A DNA stretch of 44,803 bases from an uncultured Roseburia sp. (GCA_947174805.1 CAMWKH010000026.1:1-44803), one strand, 5' to 3'; shown: positions 1 through 7,795, counted from the first letter of the stretch. A program made the numbers and translations. The notes: a model not told the origin generated them from the letters alone.

Positions 1-76
1 AATTATGGCAAATTTTGTGATGGTTTTAAATCCACCCTGAAACTAGGCGCTTACCATTGATATAATAATAATTGCC

Positions 77-226
77 TCAATCCTGTTTTTCTAAAATACA
101 GTATAATTGAACTCTATCATTCATAACAGGATGTTCGATGGTTATGTCGCCTAAGAACTGTTTGAAGTTAAACATGTTTAATAATAACGTGAGAACAAGA
201 ATGTTTTTTAATATTTTTTTACGCAT
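77..226 (-). CDS. Small secreted-like ORF, possibly a truncated gene
   Basis: This 49-residue ORF begins MRKKILKNILVLTLLLNM, a basic then hydrophobic start resembling a signal peptide, and ends ILEKQD. Its ribosome site is very strong (AAAGGAGGTG, 5 bases before ATG), which is the main reason to believe it is translated. I do not recognise the family. After the TGA stop the same frame stays open for 16 more codons (to about position 26) and contains YYYING and SGW, which looks like continued protein sequence. The gene may therefore be an old longer one with a TGG-to-TGA change, or the stop may be genuine. A perfect hairpin lies just upstream, between this start and any promoter. Confidence 0.45.
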   Translation of the reverse strand: MRKKILKNILVLTLLLNMFNFKQFLGDITIEHPVMNDRVQLYCILEKQD

Positions 227-270
227 ATTGCACCTCCTTTGTATATGGAAATTGTAATATTAGCTTAGTA

Positions 271-327
271 AAAAGCCCATGACGTATCCGGTTAGTAGAA
301 ATATAACCGGATACGTCATGGGCTTTT
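271..327. terminator. Perfect 23-bp inverted repeat, bidirectional terminator or attenuator
   Basis: The arms at 271-293 and 305-327 are exact complements with an 11-base loop, and the arm ends are A-rich and T-rich so either strand would give a hairpin followed by U residues. No plus-strand gene ends just before it in the window. On the minus strand it sits 45 bases upstream of the small ORF at 77-226, where it could act as an attenuator. Confidence 0.7.
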
Positions 328-483
328 GTTGAAAATATGATAAAGTGTATTTGAAAACAAAGTATTTTTACTATTATGTTGTGTAACAAAAACGTAATAA
401 AAGCATTTTAGTAAGATGGATAATTCTTTATTAATATAAGGAAATTAAACCATAAATATGATACAGGAAGGAGAGAAATAAAG

Positions 484-513
484 ATGAGAGCACGTTTACA
501 TGAATACAGGTAG
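484..513 (+). CDS. Nine-residue putative leader peptide MRARLHEYR
   Basis: A short reading frame encodes MRARLHEYR. It is preceded by a good ribosome site (AGGAAGGAGAG) and its stop codon lies at the foot of a terminator-like hairpin. This layout, short leader then hairpin, is typical of ribosome-mediated attenuation such as that ahead of ribosome-targeting antibiotic resistance genes. I do not recognise this particular peptide. The gene it once controlled may be the broken stretch just downstream or the radical SAM gene at 799. Confidence 0.4.
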   Translation: MRARLHEYR

Positions 514-556
514 TGACATAAGGTCTGAGTAGTTTTTACTCAGACTTTTATGTTAC
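513..556 (+). terminator. Attenuator-like hairpin after leader peptide
   Basis: The arms ACATAAGGTCTGAGTA (516-531) and its near-complement at 537-553 close around a short T-rich loop, with a TTTT run inside the 3' arm. It starts at the stop codon of the nine-residue leader, so ribosome position could control folding. Confidence 0.55.
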
Positions 557-559
557 CTA

Positions 560-694
560 ATAATTGAAACTTTACTTTTCTTGGGTAGTTTGATTGGATC
601 TAGATCTAATGGAAATAAGAATTTTACCGATGAGCCTGTAGAAAATGATTTTGCCATAATTCTGTTAGATGAACGTATCGCATATGCAGGTTAA
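560..694 (+). pseudogene. Open remnant without start codon, unidentified
   Basis: One frame is open from 533 to the TAA at 692-694 and ends with residues FAIILLDERIAYAG, which looks like the end of a real protein rather than noise. It has no ATG, GTG or TTG start with a ribosome site. Its position directly after a leader peptide and hairpin suggests the 3' remnant of a deleted gene formerly under attenuation control. The family is not recognised. Confidence 0.25.
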
Positions 695-778
695 GTGATT
701 AAATTTAATTGTTAGTTATTATTTGTGCACGAGACTGAAAAAAATCAACTAAATGATATTAGAATTCAAAGAGAGGAA

Positions 779-802
779 ATGCGTAATCGCAAAATAATAT
801 GA
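779..802 (+). CDS. Seven-codon ORF MRNRKII overlapping the radical SAM start
   Basis: ATG at 779 follows GAGAGG closely and encodes MRNRKII. Its TGA overlaps the ATG of the radical SAM gene in the arrangement ATGA, which is the usual signature of translational coupling. The radical SAM ATG has no well-placed ribosome site of its own and an in-frame stop lies 15 bases upstream of it, so coupling would explain how it is translated. The spacing between GAGG and ATG at 779 is short, and the peptide may be only a vestige. Confidence 0.3.
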   Translation: MRNRKII

Positions 803-1839
803 ATAAAAATAAATTGGATATTATTGCATATGAAATAGTAGAAGGTTGTAATTTGAAATGTAATTTTTGTGCTAGAAATGCTACACATGGTTCCATTAAT
901 CAGCTAAATTTAGATCAAGTTGATTATCTATTATCATTGTTAAAAAAATTTGGTGTGCCACCTCAAGTTGCATTGACCGGTGGGGAACCTTTATTGCATA
1001 ATGATATCATAGAAATTACGAAAAAAATTGAAAAATATAATATATCGTATTCGATTACTACAAATGGAACTATAATTAATGAAGATCTACTTGAATTTTT
1101 GCATCATTCAAAATTATTTAGACATTTTATAATATCTGTTGATAGTAGTGATAAACAAATACATAACAAAATTAGAGGAGTGGAGAACTCTTTTGACAAG
1201 ACTAACAAATTTATTCAATTTGTGAAGAAATATAATATAAATTTTTGTATTAATATGACCGTCAGTAATGAAAATCTTTTAGATATATATAAGACTGTTG
1301 AATGGGCAAAAAAAATTGGAGCAAAAGATATTTCTATAGCTACTGTTAAACCCAGTGGACGTGGTAAAGCGGTATTAAATTTTGATGAATTATTAATTTT
1401 TTCTCAGCAAATTAAGAAGAGTCAAAAATTAATAGACTCAATTTTTTCTGTTTGGGTGCCAGAGATAACAATTTTTTTATATGACTTTAAAAATTATGAA
1501 GATTCTTATCTTTCAGGAGAGAAATATTCTTGTGGATTTGGAAATGGAAGTTTGCATGTAGATTTTTTTGGAAATGTCAAGGGATGTGCAACTTGTGATT
1601 ATCCATTGGGGAATGTGTACACACATGGTTTTGATTTGCTTGATTTTTGGAATAATAGTGAGATTTTGTGTAAAATTAGAGATAAACATAACTTAACAGG
1701 ATATTGCAGAACTTGCAAGTATGTTGATTTTTGTGGTGGATGTCGATGTCGTGCATTTGCAATAAATGGAAATTTATTTGGGGACGATCCCTATTGTCCT
1801 ATTATACAAAAAGGAATCGATTATGAAAAATATGTTTAA
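799..1839 (+). CDS. Radical SAM/SPASM domain protein
   Basis: A 346-residue radical SAM enzyme. The [4Fe-4S] motif is CNLKCNFC at residues 17-24 (CX3CX2C), followed by GGEP near residue 61 for SAM binding. The C-terminal part is a SPASM domain that would hold auxiliary iron-sulfur clusters: CX12GX4C, then CRTC, a further Cys five residues on, GGC, and a final PYC. Many SPASM proteins modify ribosomally made peptides, but some are sulfatase or enzyme maturases or act on small molecules, so the substrate is open. The gene is very AT-rich and overlaps the MATE-like gene by 17 bases, indicating one transcript. The only in-frame start is the ATG at 799, which overlaps the stop of a seven-codon ORF. 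No classic leader-peptide binding domain was visible. Confidence 0.88.
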   Translation: MNKNKLDIIAYEIVEGCNLKCNFCARNATHGSINQLNLDQVDYLLSLLKKFGVPPQVALTGGEPLLHNDIIEITKKIEKYNISYSITTNGTIINEDLLEFLHHSKLFRHFIISVDSSDKQIHNKIRGVENSFDKTNKFIQFVKKYNINFCINMTVSNENLLDIYKTVEWAKKIGAKDISIATVKPSGRGKAVLNFDELLIFSQQIKKSQKLIDSIFSVWVPEITIFLYDFKNYEDSYLSGEKYSCGFGNGSLHVDFFGNVKGCATCDYPLGNVYTHGFDLLDFWNNSEILCKIRDKHNLTGYCRTCKYVDFCGGCRCRAFAINGNLFGDDPYCPIIQKGIDYEKYV

Positions 1840-3037
1840 ATACATTTTTCCAATTTGGTTGGCAATGACTGTAAATACATTATTGGGTATTACTGATATG
1901 TATTTTGTTAATCAAATTAATTCTGATTATATAACAGCGCTTGGAATAGCAGGGACTCCGTTTGCTGTATTATCAACATTGTTTGTTGGAATTGGAATTG
2001 AAGCAAACCGTAGTACTGCATCTGGAAAAAAGATAAATTGGAAAGTAATTATTATTACAATTTTAATAACATCTTTTGCTGTATCAGGGGTATCTTTTTT
2101 GTTCAGTAAAAACATTTTCTTTTATGCTAATAAAAATAAGTTATATTATCTGGTTCTTGAATATTTTAATATTTATGTATTTTCTTTAGTGCCTAGTGCA
2201 ATTCTTTATCTATGCACTGGTATTTTTCGTGGAAAAGGGGAATCGGAAAAAACTTTATGGTTCAGTTGTGAAGCTGTAATTCTAAATTTTATATTAGACT
2301 TTATATTTTTAAAATATAATATTTTCAATTCAGCTCTGAAAGGTTGTGCTTTTGCATCTGTTTTATCAGATACATTTACATCATTTACATATGTGATCTA
2401 CATAGCCTTTCGTAGAACAGAGAATTTAGTACCACATAATAAATTTAATATCAAAACGGTTTTATCTTTTTTTAGAAATAGTTTTTCTTATTCATTGGAA
2501 AAGCTGTTTTCTACATCTACATTGACTATATTATCAAGTATTTATTTTGCATTACTGTCCATTCAAGAATCAAAAGTTTATTATGGTTTAGAAAAAATGT
2601 ATTCTCCCGTATTAATGTTAGCCTATAGCTATTTTGAATGGGTAATCTATGTGAGAGCAAAACAAATAGATAACAACAGAAAACAGAATTATCTATTGTT
2701 TTTTTGTTTTTGTGTTGCAGAAGGAATTATTTCTATATTGTATTTGAATTTATCTATGAAATACAGTTTATTTTGTTTTCTCTATGCTTGTTATCATTTT
2801 TCCTTTTTTATTGAACGAGAATATATAGCTATATTGTTTGAAAAAGGGAAAAGTAGTGTAGTAAACCATACAATGTTTATGAAATCAATACTGCTAATTT
2901 GTTTGCTTCAAATAGAAATGCTAATTAATGTACTCAACATTTTTTCTATTATCATTACACAACTTCTGCTATTTTTTGTTTGTATTATGATTTTAGCATA
3001 TAATGATAAAAAGGTGCCAAATAATGGGAAGAGATAA
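1823..3037 (+). CDS. MATE-like multidrug/peptide exporter
   Basis: A 404-residue integral membrane protein of about eleven to twelve hydrophobic segments. The start of segment one, with ITDMYFVNQ and then LGIAG, resembles the MATE (MatE/polysaccharide flippase) superfamily, whose members export cationic drugs, dyes or metabolites using an ion gradient. It is somewhat shorter than the usual 440-460 residues. I chose the ATG at 1823, preceded by AAGGAA, because the longer frame starts deep inside the radical SAM gene and adds non-membrane residues. The 17-base overlap with the radical SAM gene suggests the exporter moves that enzyme's product or protects against it. It shares the strong AT bias of its neighbour. 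Confidence 0.75.
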   Translation: MKNMFKYIFPIWLAMTVNTLLGITDMYFVNQINSDYITALGIAGTPFAVLSTLFVGIGIEANRSTASGKKINWKVIIITILITSFAVSGVSFLFSKNIFFYANKNKLYYLVLEYFNIYVFSLVPSAILYLCTGIFRGKGESEKTLWFSCEAVILNFILDFIFLKYNIFNSALKGCAFASVLSDTFTSFTYVIYIAFRRTENLVPHNKFNIKTVLSFFRNSFSYSLEKLFSTSTLTILSSIYFALLSIQESKVYYGLEKMYSPVLMLAYSYFEWVIYVRAKQIDNNRKQNYLLFFCFCVAEGIISILYLNLSMKYSLFCFLYACYHFSFFIEREYIAILFEKGKSSVVNHTMFMKSILLICLLQIEMLINVLNIFSIIITQLLLFFVCIMILAYNDKKVPNNGKR

Positions 3038-3230
3038 AGAGAAGGCAGGCAGAGGAATGTTCTTTGCAATATTAGGATTTGTAGGAATTCCAGTATCAGG
3101 AAATGGTGCATGGATGGATATCTTAGGGACGAGTAACCTTAGTCCAGACTTTAAAATAAGCGTAAAGACAAAGAAAAGACTATTTAGAATTATTGATAAA
3201 AACAGAAAGTTAAAATTTTGTAGATATTAA
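3024..3230 (+). CDS. 68-residue ORF overlapping the MATE gene, unknown function
   Basis: The ORF starts inside the last 14 bases of the MATE-like gene behind AAGGTG and encodes MGRDKEKAGRG, then a hydrophobic Gly-rich stretch (FFAILGFVGIPVSGNGAW), then a basic C-terminus ending KLKFCRY. I do not recognise a family. The position at the end of a radical SAM/exporter transcript, the small size and the Gly/Trp/Cys content make it a possible substrate or accessory peptide. It could equally be the truncated 3' end of a longer gene joined here by rearrangement. Confidence 0.4.
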   Translation: MGRDKEKAGRGMFFAILGFVGIPVSGNGAWMDILGTSNLSPDFKISVKTKKRLFRIIDKNRKLKFCRY

Positions 3231-3253
3231 TTAAAGGTTTCAGAGGAGATATT

Positions 3254-3763
3254 ATGGAATTGAGAGAAGCAAATTGGGAAGATGTAGAAAAAGAGTTTGA
3301 ATATGTGACAAATACCCCAGAGAATGAGAATGGTTTTACTAACAGCTATTTCAACATTTCTCAGGAAGAATTTAAAGAATATGCTCTGCCGAGAATGTTG
3401 AATCATGCAAAAGGTATTGATCTGCCGGAGGGGTTTGTTCCCTGCACAGAATATTTTCTCTGGGATAATGGTGAAATTGTGGGATGGTTCCGGCTTAGGC
3501 AACAACTGAACGAAGTCCTGCGGGATGGAGCCGGTCATATTGGATATGGAATCAAATCCCAATATCGGAAAAAGGAATATGCAACAGAAGGATTGAGAAT
3601 GATGATTTCTATTGCAAAAGATATCATTAAGGAAAACGAGATATATATGTCTGTCAGGAAAGACAATGTAGCGTCTCTGCAAGTGCAGTTAAAAAATGGG
3701 GCTTACATACACCATGAAGATGATGCTGAATATTATACAAGAATAAAGATCGATAGAAAATAG
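3254..3763 (+). CDS. GNAT family N-acetyltransferase
   Basis: A 169-residue protein with the GNAT fold order: a variable N-terminal half, then beta-strand 4 and the acetyl-CoA pyrophosphate loop around GHIGYGIKSQYRKKEYATEG (residues about 96-115), then VRKDNVASLQVQLKNGA, the helix and turn seen in ribosomal-protein and aminoglycoside-type GNATs. The usual loop is R-X-X-G-X-A; here it reads RKKEYA, with Glu in place of the Gly, which may affect cofactor binding. A good ribosome site (AGAGGAG) precedes the ATG. The acceptor substrate cannot be told. The stop codon directly abuts GTAACCGCC, a probable IS66 end, so the insertion reached the very end of this gene. Confidence 0.82.
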   Translation: MELREANWEDVEKEFEYVTNTPENENGFTNSYFNISQEEFKEYALPRMLNHAKGIDLPEGFVPCTEYFLWDNGEIVGWFRLRQQLNEVLRDGAGHIGYGIKSQYRKKEYATEGLRMMISIAKDIIKENEIYMSVRKDNVASLQVQLKNGAYIHHEDDAEYYTRIKIDRK

Positions 3764-3872
3764 GTAACCGCCAAATAATAATGCGATCGAATTTAAAATT
3801 ACTCCGCCCTTTGAGAGTTGGAGTAATTCACTATAATTCACATGCGATTTTTGATAGCTTAAGTTTTTCACT

Positions 3873-4516
3873 TCAGGGTGCCAGATCTGCCAGCTGTTCA
3901 TCGGTCATATCTTTACTTGGCCAGTGCTCCAGCAGAAATTTAAGATATCCATAAATATTCAGTCCGTGCGCTTTGGCCATTTCAACCATTGTGAAACTAC
4001 TGCACTGGCATTCGTTCCGTATACGGAACTGCTGAACAGCCATTTTATACGGCCAACTGCAAATGGGCGGATCACACTCTCACTGAGACTATTGGTATAA
4101 CTGCAGTGACCGTCCTCCAGATAGGTCTCCGCTGTATCACGTCGGTTAAGAACATAGTTCACTGCTTTATCCATCCGGGTATTTCGTACAGGCTTTTGCT
4201 GGTCAATATCAATCCCGGACATTAGCCAGTCAAACTCCCGCCAGGAAAGATCCCAGACCTCTGATTGTTTCCTGGGCCATTGATAGCCCCCGTGGACAGA
4301 CAATCTCTTATAGCTCAGAACGAAGTCGTCTGGTTCCCGGAACAAGGCTTTGATTCTATCCCGTATTCTTCCACAGAAAAGGAAAAGCGCACTGGACGAG
4401 GGATTCATCTTAAGCTGGTTCTCAATAATGGCGCAATGTCCATCAATGGATTTCAGCATATCCGTGTATCCGCACATAATGTAAATCTTTTCAAGTCCGG
4501 AGATGTTACCTAACAT
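3873..4516 (-). pseudogene. tnpB-tnpC: IS66 tnpB fused in frame to the tnpC C-terminus, then frameshifted
   Basis: The first ~112 residues match the IS66 TnpB (Orf2) accessory protein: GLEKIYIMCGYTDMLKSIDG, then LFLFCGR, then WREFDWLMSG. The frame then passes without a stop into the conserved C-terminus of the IS66 transposase TnpC (YLEDGHCSYTNSLSE, IRPFAVGR, WLFSSS). Everything between, including most of the DDE catalytic domain, is deleted. After ASAVV one base is missing relative to the usual VVYTMVEMAKAHG, so the frame leaves the transposase at about 3990 and stops at 3959. The correct frame continues as LNIYGYLKFLLEH to a TGA at 3873-3875 where TGG (Trp) is expected. This cannot be an active transposase. 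Confidence 0.85.
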
Positions 4517-4725
4517 GAGTGCTCCTGAAGCAAACGGAATATCCTAGAGAGCAGGAGCGGATCTGCATCATTGCTGATGCGGACTGCAATATCCTTTATA
4601 GCAACTTCGATCGTATGTAAATTGTCATGGTACGAGTTTTGCATCTGTGATGCTGCATGCTGTTCCAGCATATGATCCGGAATAATGTCAATGGGGACCA
4701 CGACCTGTTTCTTTTCTTGTATCAA
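4510..4725 (-). pseudogene. tnpA: IS66 tnpA (Orf1) 3' fragment
   Basis: The frame gives VVVPIDIIP early and IEVAIKDIAVRISNDADP then a short helix ending LLQEHSC, which is how IS66 Orf1 proteins end. The stop overlaps the ATG of the tnpB remnant (ATGTTAG), as in intact IS66 elements. The helix-turn-helix N-terminal half is missing, because the element is broken near 4725-4735 and joined to an unrelated transporter sequence. Confidence 0.65.
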
Positions 4726-4729
4726 GCTA

Positions 4730-5296
4730 TGTTGTTAGACCGATATGGGCAAAAAATCAACGTAATCTTGGGAATGGTGCTAATGATCATTGAATATCTA
4801 TTGTTTTTGACAATGGATGGCAGTAAATGGAAAAATGTTTACGCTTCATTGTTGACTGCATTTCCTATTGCGGCTTTTCTCTCCTTGTTTTTCTCATTCA
4901 GGCAAATAACATATAAATGTATCCGAAAGTTAAAACCGACTTATATTATATCTATTGGGCTTTCAGTGCGGGGGCCAGTTATCTCTTTATTGGGATATCA
5001 CAGAATATCTGGATGTATTTTGTGGGGGCATGTCTGTGGGTATAACGGCAACATTTTGCCCTTTGGGATTTAAAACAGAAATTCAGTTGAAATGCAATCC
5101 TGCCACTGTGGGAAGGACGTTTACTGCAGGGAGATTTACGATTCTTTTGTCCCGGGCAGCAGGTTCTTTGATTGTGGGGAAAGTTCTATCTTTTGCAGAT
5201 ATCAGGATTGTTTATTATGGAATTAGCAGTATTTTATTTGTAACAGCATTATGGTACATAAAATTTAGAAAATCATTGCCTTGCCGCTATAAATGA
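4730..5296 (+). pseudogene. Degenerate MFS transporter, 5' end lost
   Basis: Three plus-strand frames together look like the C-terminal half of a major facilitator superfamily permease. The first gives LLDRYGQKINVILGMV and more hydrophobic segments to about 4905; a second gives YYIYWAFSAGASYLFIG around 4950-5000; a third, from about 5038, gives NPATVGRTFTAGRFT and a last membrane segment ending near 5280. At least two frameshifts separate these parts, and there is no start because the IS66 relic replaces the 5' end. It would not make a working protein. A heavy Gly/Ala membrane pattern supports MFS, but the exact family is uncertain. Confidence 0.6.
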
Positions 5297-5314
5297 GACA
5301 AGGCAATGAATACC

Positions 5315-5995
5315 TTAAGAATTCTTTCGGATTTTTTTTACTTCCTTCATGGAAACATTCAGCTCGATATGAGATGCATATTTTTCCAATGCCTCATTAA
5401 ATTCCACAAAATATTTCTTACCGTCAATGGAAAGTCCTCCGATTTTCTCACCTTTTTCATTTAATAAATCGATAAAATATCCTCTGCCCAAAGGATTGGC
5501 GGTTGCGCTGCTTCTGCCGGAGGCGTAACAGGTCATGGCAATGTCAGAGAGGCGGTAAATTCTGTAATCCATATCTCCCATATCCACATAAGCATAGGCC
5601 ATGTAATGTCTGGTAATAATAATTGGAAGGTCGGAATAGTTGTTATTGTGGATAAGGGCCAGGGGCGCAGCCATCATCTCCGAGTCAAACTGTTTTAATT
5701 CTTCCGAAGAAAAGCAAAGTTCTCCGATACATTTTGCAGCATTGGGAAGTATTGGTTTGTTCGGCGTTGATTTTGATTTAGAGGCAAAAATTACGATAAT
5801 CAGTATCCCCATAACGCCAACTATGCCACAGAGGGGGAGTGTGTTATAATCCGGGGTGAGCTGGTTATATATCAGCAAAGCTGCCTCAATTAAGAGAAAT
5901 ACAACAGCGGTAATGATAATATGCTTGGAACCTGGAGCAGACTGCTGCCTTTGTTCTCCCAATTTTTTCATTTCTTCCTGTAGCCATTGTGACAT
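5315..5995 (-). CDS. Predicted two-TM membrane protein of unknown function
   Basis: This 226-residue protein has a short charged N-terminus, two hydrophobic segments (IIITAVVFLLIEAALLIY and GIVGVMGILIIVIFAS), and a cytoplasmic-looking region of about 140 residues. I do not recognise the soluble domain; the stretch YRLSDIAMTCYA followed by KYFVEFNEAL may be a PH-like fold that senses or tethers, but that is a guess. The start is set at the ATG at 5995 because AAAGGAG is eight bases away from it, rather than the upstream in-frame TTG. It lies 13 bases beyond the next membrane gene in the tyrS transcript, so it is probably expressed with tyrosyl-tRNA synthetase. Confidence 0.7.
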   Translation of the reverse strand: MSQWLQEEMKKLGEQRQQSAPGSKHIIITAVVFLLIEAALLIYNQLTPDYNTLPLCGIVGVMGILIIVIFASKSKSTPNKPILPNAAKCIGELCFSSEELKQFDSEMMAAPLALIHNNNYSDLPIIITRHYMAYAYVDMGDMDYRIYRLSDIAMTCYASGRSSATANPLGRGYFIDLLNEKGEKIGGLSIDGKKYFVEFNEALEKYASHIELNVSMKEVKKIRKNS

Positions 5996-6008
5996 ATGCA
6001 AATCTCCT

Positions 6009-6521
6009 TTATTTATTCATACTGTATAGTAAATTTATAAAATTCTCCACCTCTTTTTCCTGAAAAACTGCTAAGGGAAAAGCAGAGCGCCTGTCCCCGC
6101 TGCTTTCAGCTATTTTAGGCAGGGTAATTTTGATTTTTCTTTTACCTTCCCGTGTGAAAAGAATCACTTCTTTTGGTTTGACTTTATATCCTAAAATCTC
6201 TGCGGAAAAACTGTTTTTTATGATTATTCTGTCCCCATCCATGCCGTAGGGCATAACTATGATATCTCCTGGGCGAAAAGACAGAATATATTGATGGGAT
6301 TCATACCTGCTTTTAAAATAGTACCCTAATACATAGGAAAAATCCCCGTACTGTTCCTTCATTACAGCCTGCATGGAATTTAGCAGAAGAACTTTGTCGC
6401 TGTTAAAGTTTTTCTGCTCATCCATGTAATTTTTTGTTTTCATAAATGCAAAAGGGATGACAAGGAGGGGGGAGCATATGACTCCCAGCCCTATCAGTGT
6501 AAATATTGTATCTTTAGGCAT
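6009..6521 (-). CDS. Predicted single-TM membrane-anchored protein
   Basis: A 170-residue protein with one N-terminal hydrophobic segment (IFTLIGLGVICSPLLVIPFAF) and a soluble domain rich in short beta-strand patterns (RPGDIIVMPYGMDGDRIII, KIKITLPKI). No known family is recognised. Its start lies 9 bases past the tyrS stop, and its own stop is 13 bases before the next gene, so the three form one operon. The resemblance in layout to the following membrane protein (TM anchor, then a strand-rich domain) suggests the two act together. No enzymatic motif was seen. Confidence 0.7.
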   Translation of the reverse strand: MPKDTIFTLIGLGVICSPLLVIPFAFMKTKNYMDEQKNFNSDKVLLLNSMQAVMKEQYGDFSYVLGYYFKSRYESHQYILSFRPGDIIVMPYGMDGDRIIIKNSFSAEILGYKVKPKEVILFTREGKRKIKITLPKIAESSGDRRSAFPLAVFQEKEVENFINLLYSMNK

Positions 6522-6530
6522 AGCAAGCCT

Positions 6531-7754
6531 CTATTCCGCAGTAATCCTGCAGAAATTCTTCTTGCCACGTTTCAAGATAAAATCTGACCCTTTTATATCC
6601 TCTAAGGTGTAGGAAGTGTGAATATCCGTCACTTTTTCTCCGTTTACGGTAACTCCGCCCTGTTCCACATTACGTCTGGCTTCCCCTCTGGATTTGGAGA
6701 GGGAGGAACACACTAAAAGTCCTAAAATATCAATTTTTCCCTCCCGAAGGTCGGATTCCGTAATATTTGCGGTGGGCATATCTGCGGCATTTCCGCCGCC
6801 AAAAAGGGCTTTTGCGCTTTCCTGGGCTTTTTTTGCCTCCTCTTCCCCGTGTACCAGGTTGGTAAGTTCAAAGGCAAGAATTTCTTTTGCCTGGTTTAAC
6901 TGGCTTCCCTCCCAGGATTCCATGGCCTGGATTTCTTCTAAGGGAAGGAAGGTCAGCATTTTAATACATTTTAACACATCATCATCAGAGACATTTCTCC
7001 AGTACTGGTAAAATTCAAAGGGAGAAGTTTTCTCCGGGTCAAGCCAGACAGCGCCGGACTGGGTTTTCCCCATTTTCTTTCCCTCGGAATTTAAAAGCAG
7101 GTTAATCGTCATTGCATAGGCGTCTTTCCCGAGTTTCCGGCGGATAAGTTCTGTCCCTCCAAGCATATTGCTCCACTGGTCGTCTCCCCCAAATTCCATA
7201 TTGCATCCGTATTTCTGGTACAGCACATAGAAATCGTAACTCTGCATAATCATGTAGTTAAATTCCAGGAAACTTAATCCTTTTTCCATCCGCTGTTTGT
7301 AACATTCTGCGGTGAGCATACGGTTTACAGAAAAATGGGAACCTACTTCACGAAGCACATCAATGTAATTTAAATCCAAAAGCCAGTCTGCATTATTTAC
7401 GAGAAGGGCCTTATCATCAGAAAAATCAATAAAACGGCTCATTTGTTTTTTAAAACAGTCCACATTGTGGGCAATAGTTTCTGTGGTCATCATCTGCCGC
7501 ATGTCGCTGCGGCCAGAGGGGTCTCCAATCATGGCAGTTCCTCCGCCGATTAAAGCGATTGGCTTGTTGCCTGCCATCTGCAGACGCTTCATCAGGCAAA
7601 GCGCCATGAAATGTCCCACATGCAGGCTGTCTGCGGTGGGGTCAAAGCCGATGTAAAACACGGCTTTTCCATTGTTTATCAGTTCTTTAATTTCAGTTTC
7701 GTCTGTGACCTGGGCGATTAAGCCCCTAGCAGTTAATTCATCATACAGTTCCAT
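6531..7754 (-). CDS. tyrS: Tyrosine--tRNA ligase
   Basis: A 407-residue class I aminoacyl-tRNA synthetase that charges tRNA-Tyr in the cytoplasm. The HIGH signature is HVGH in [14 protein letters not shown] (about residues 39-52). The KMSKS signature appears as KMGKT in [10 protein letters not shown] (about 228-236). FGGDDQWSN is the conserved tyrosine-site stretch. A C-terminal S4 RNA-binding domain ends with [11 protein letters not shown]. Length and order fit the bacterial TyrS (not TyrZ) type. The gene is preceded by a T-box leader, so it should be induced when uncharged tRNA-Tyr accumulates, and it heads an operon with two membrane proteins. Confidence 0.97.
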   Translation of the reverse strand: MELYDELTARGLIAQVTDETEIKELINNGKAVFYIGFDPTADSLHVGHFMALCLMKRLQMAGNKPIALIGGGTAMIGDPSGRSDMRQMMTTETIAHNVDCFKKQMSRFIDFSDDKALLVNNADWLLDLNYIDVLREVGSHFSVNRMLTAECYKQRMEKGLSFLEFNYMIMQSYDFYVLYQKYGCNMEFGGDDQWSNMLGGTELIRRKLGKDAYAMTINLLLNSEGKKMGKTQSGAVWLDPEKTSPFEFYQYWRNVSDDDVLKCIKMLTFLPLEEIQAMESWEGSQLNQAKEILAFELTNLVHGEEEAKKAQESAKALFGGGNAADMPTANITESDLREGKIDILGLLVCSSLSKSRGEARRNVEQGGVTVNGEKVTDIHTSYTLEDIKGSDFILKRGKKNFCRITAE

Positions 7755-7795
7755 TATTTTTTACCTCTGCTTTCTTTGTATTTTTAAGACTGCGC

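Larger units (their letters stand above)
3764..4730 (-). mobile_element. IS66-family insertion sequence remnant, internally deleted
   Basis: About 0.97 kb remains of an element normally about 2.5 kb long. On the minus strand the order is the end of tnpA, all but the last residues of tnpB, then only the C-terminus of tnpC. The left edge begins GTAACCGCC right after the GNAT stop codon; IS66 ends usually begin GTAA, so I take this as the surviving terminal repeat. A 9-bp inverted repeat (AATTACTCC at 3797-3805, GGAGTAATT at 3820-3828) lies inside that end. No matching opposite end is visible near 4730, where the element runs into a transporter relic. Confidence 0.75.

Noticed and set aside
6694..7011. 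Plus-strand ORF of 105 codons inside tyrS
   Set aside because: It is the opposite strand of a clear, conserved tyrS gene and has no family features.
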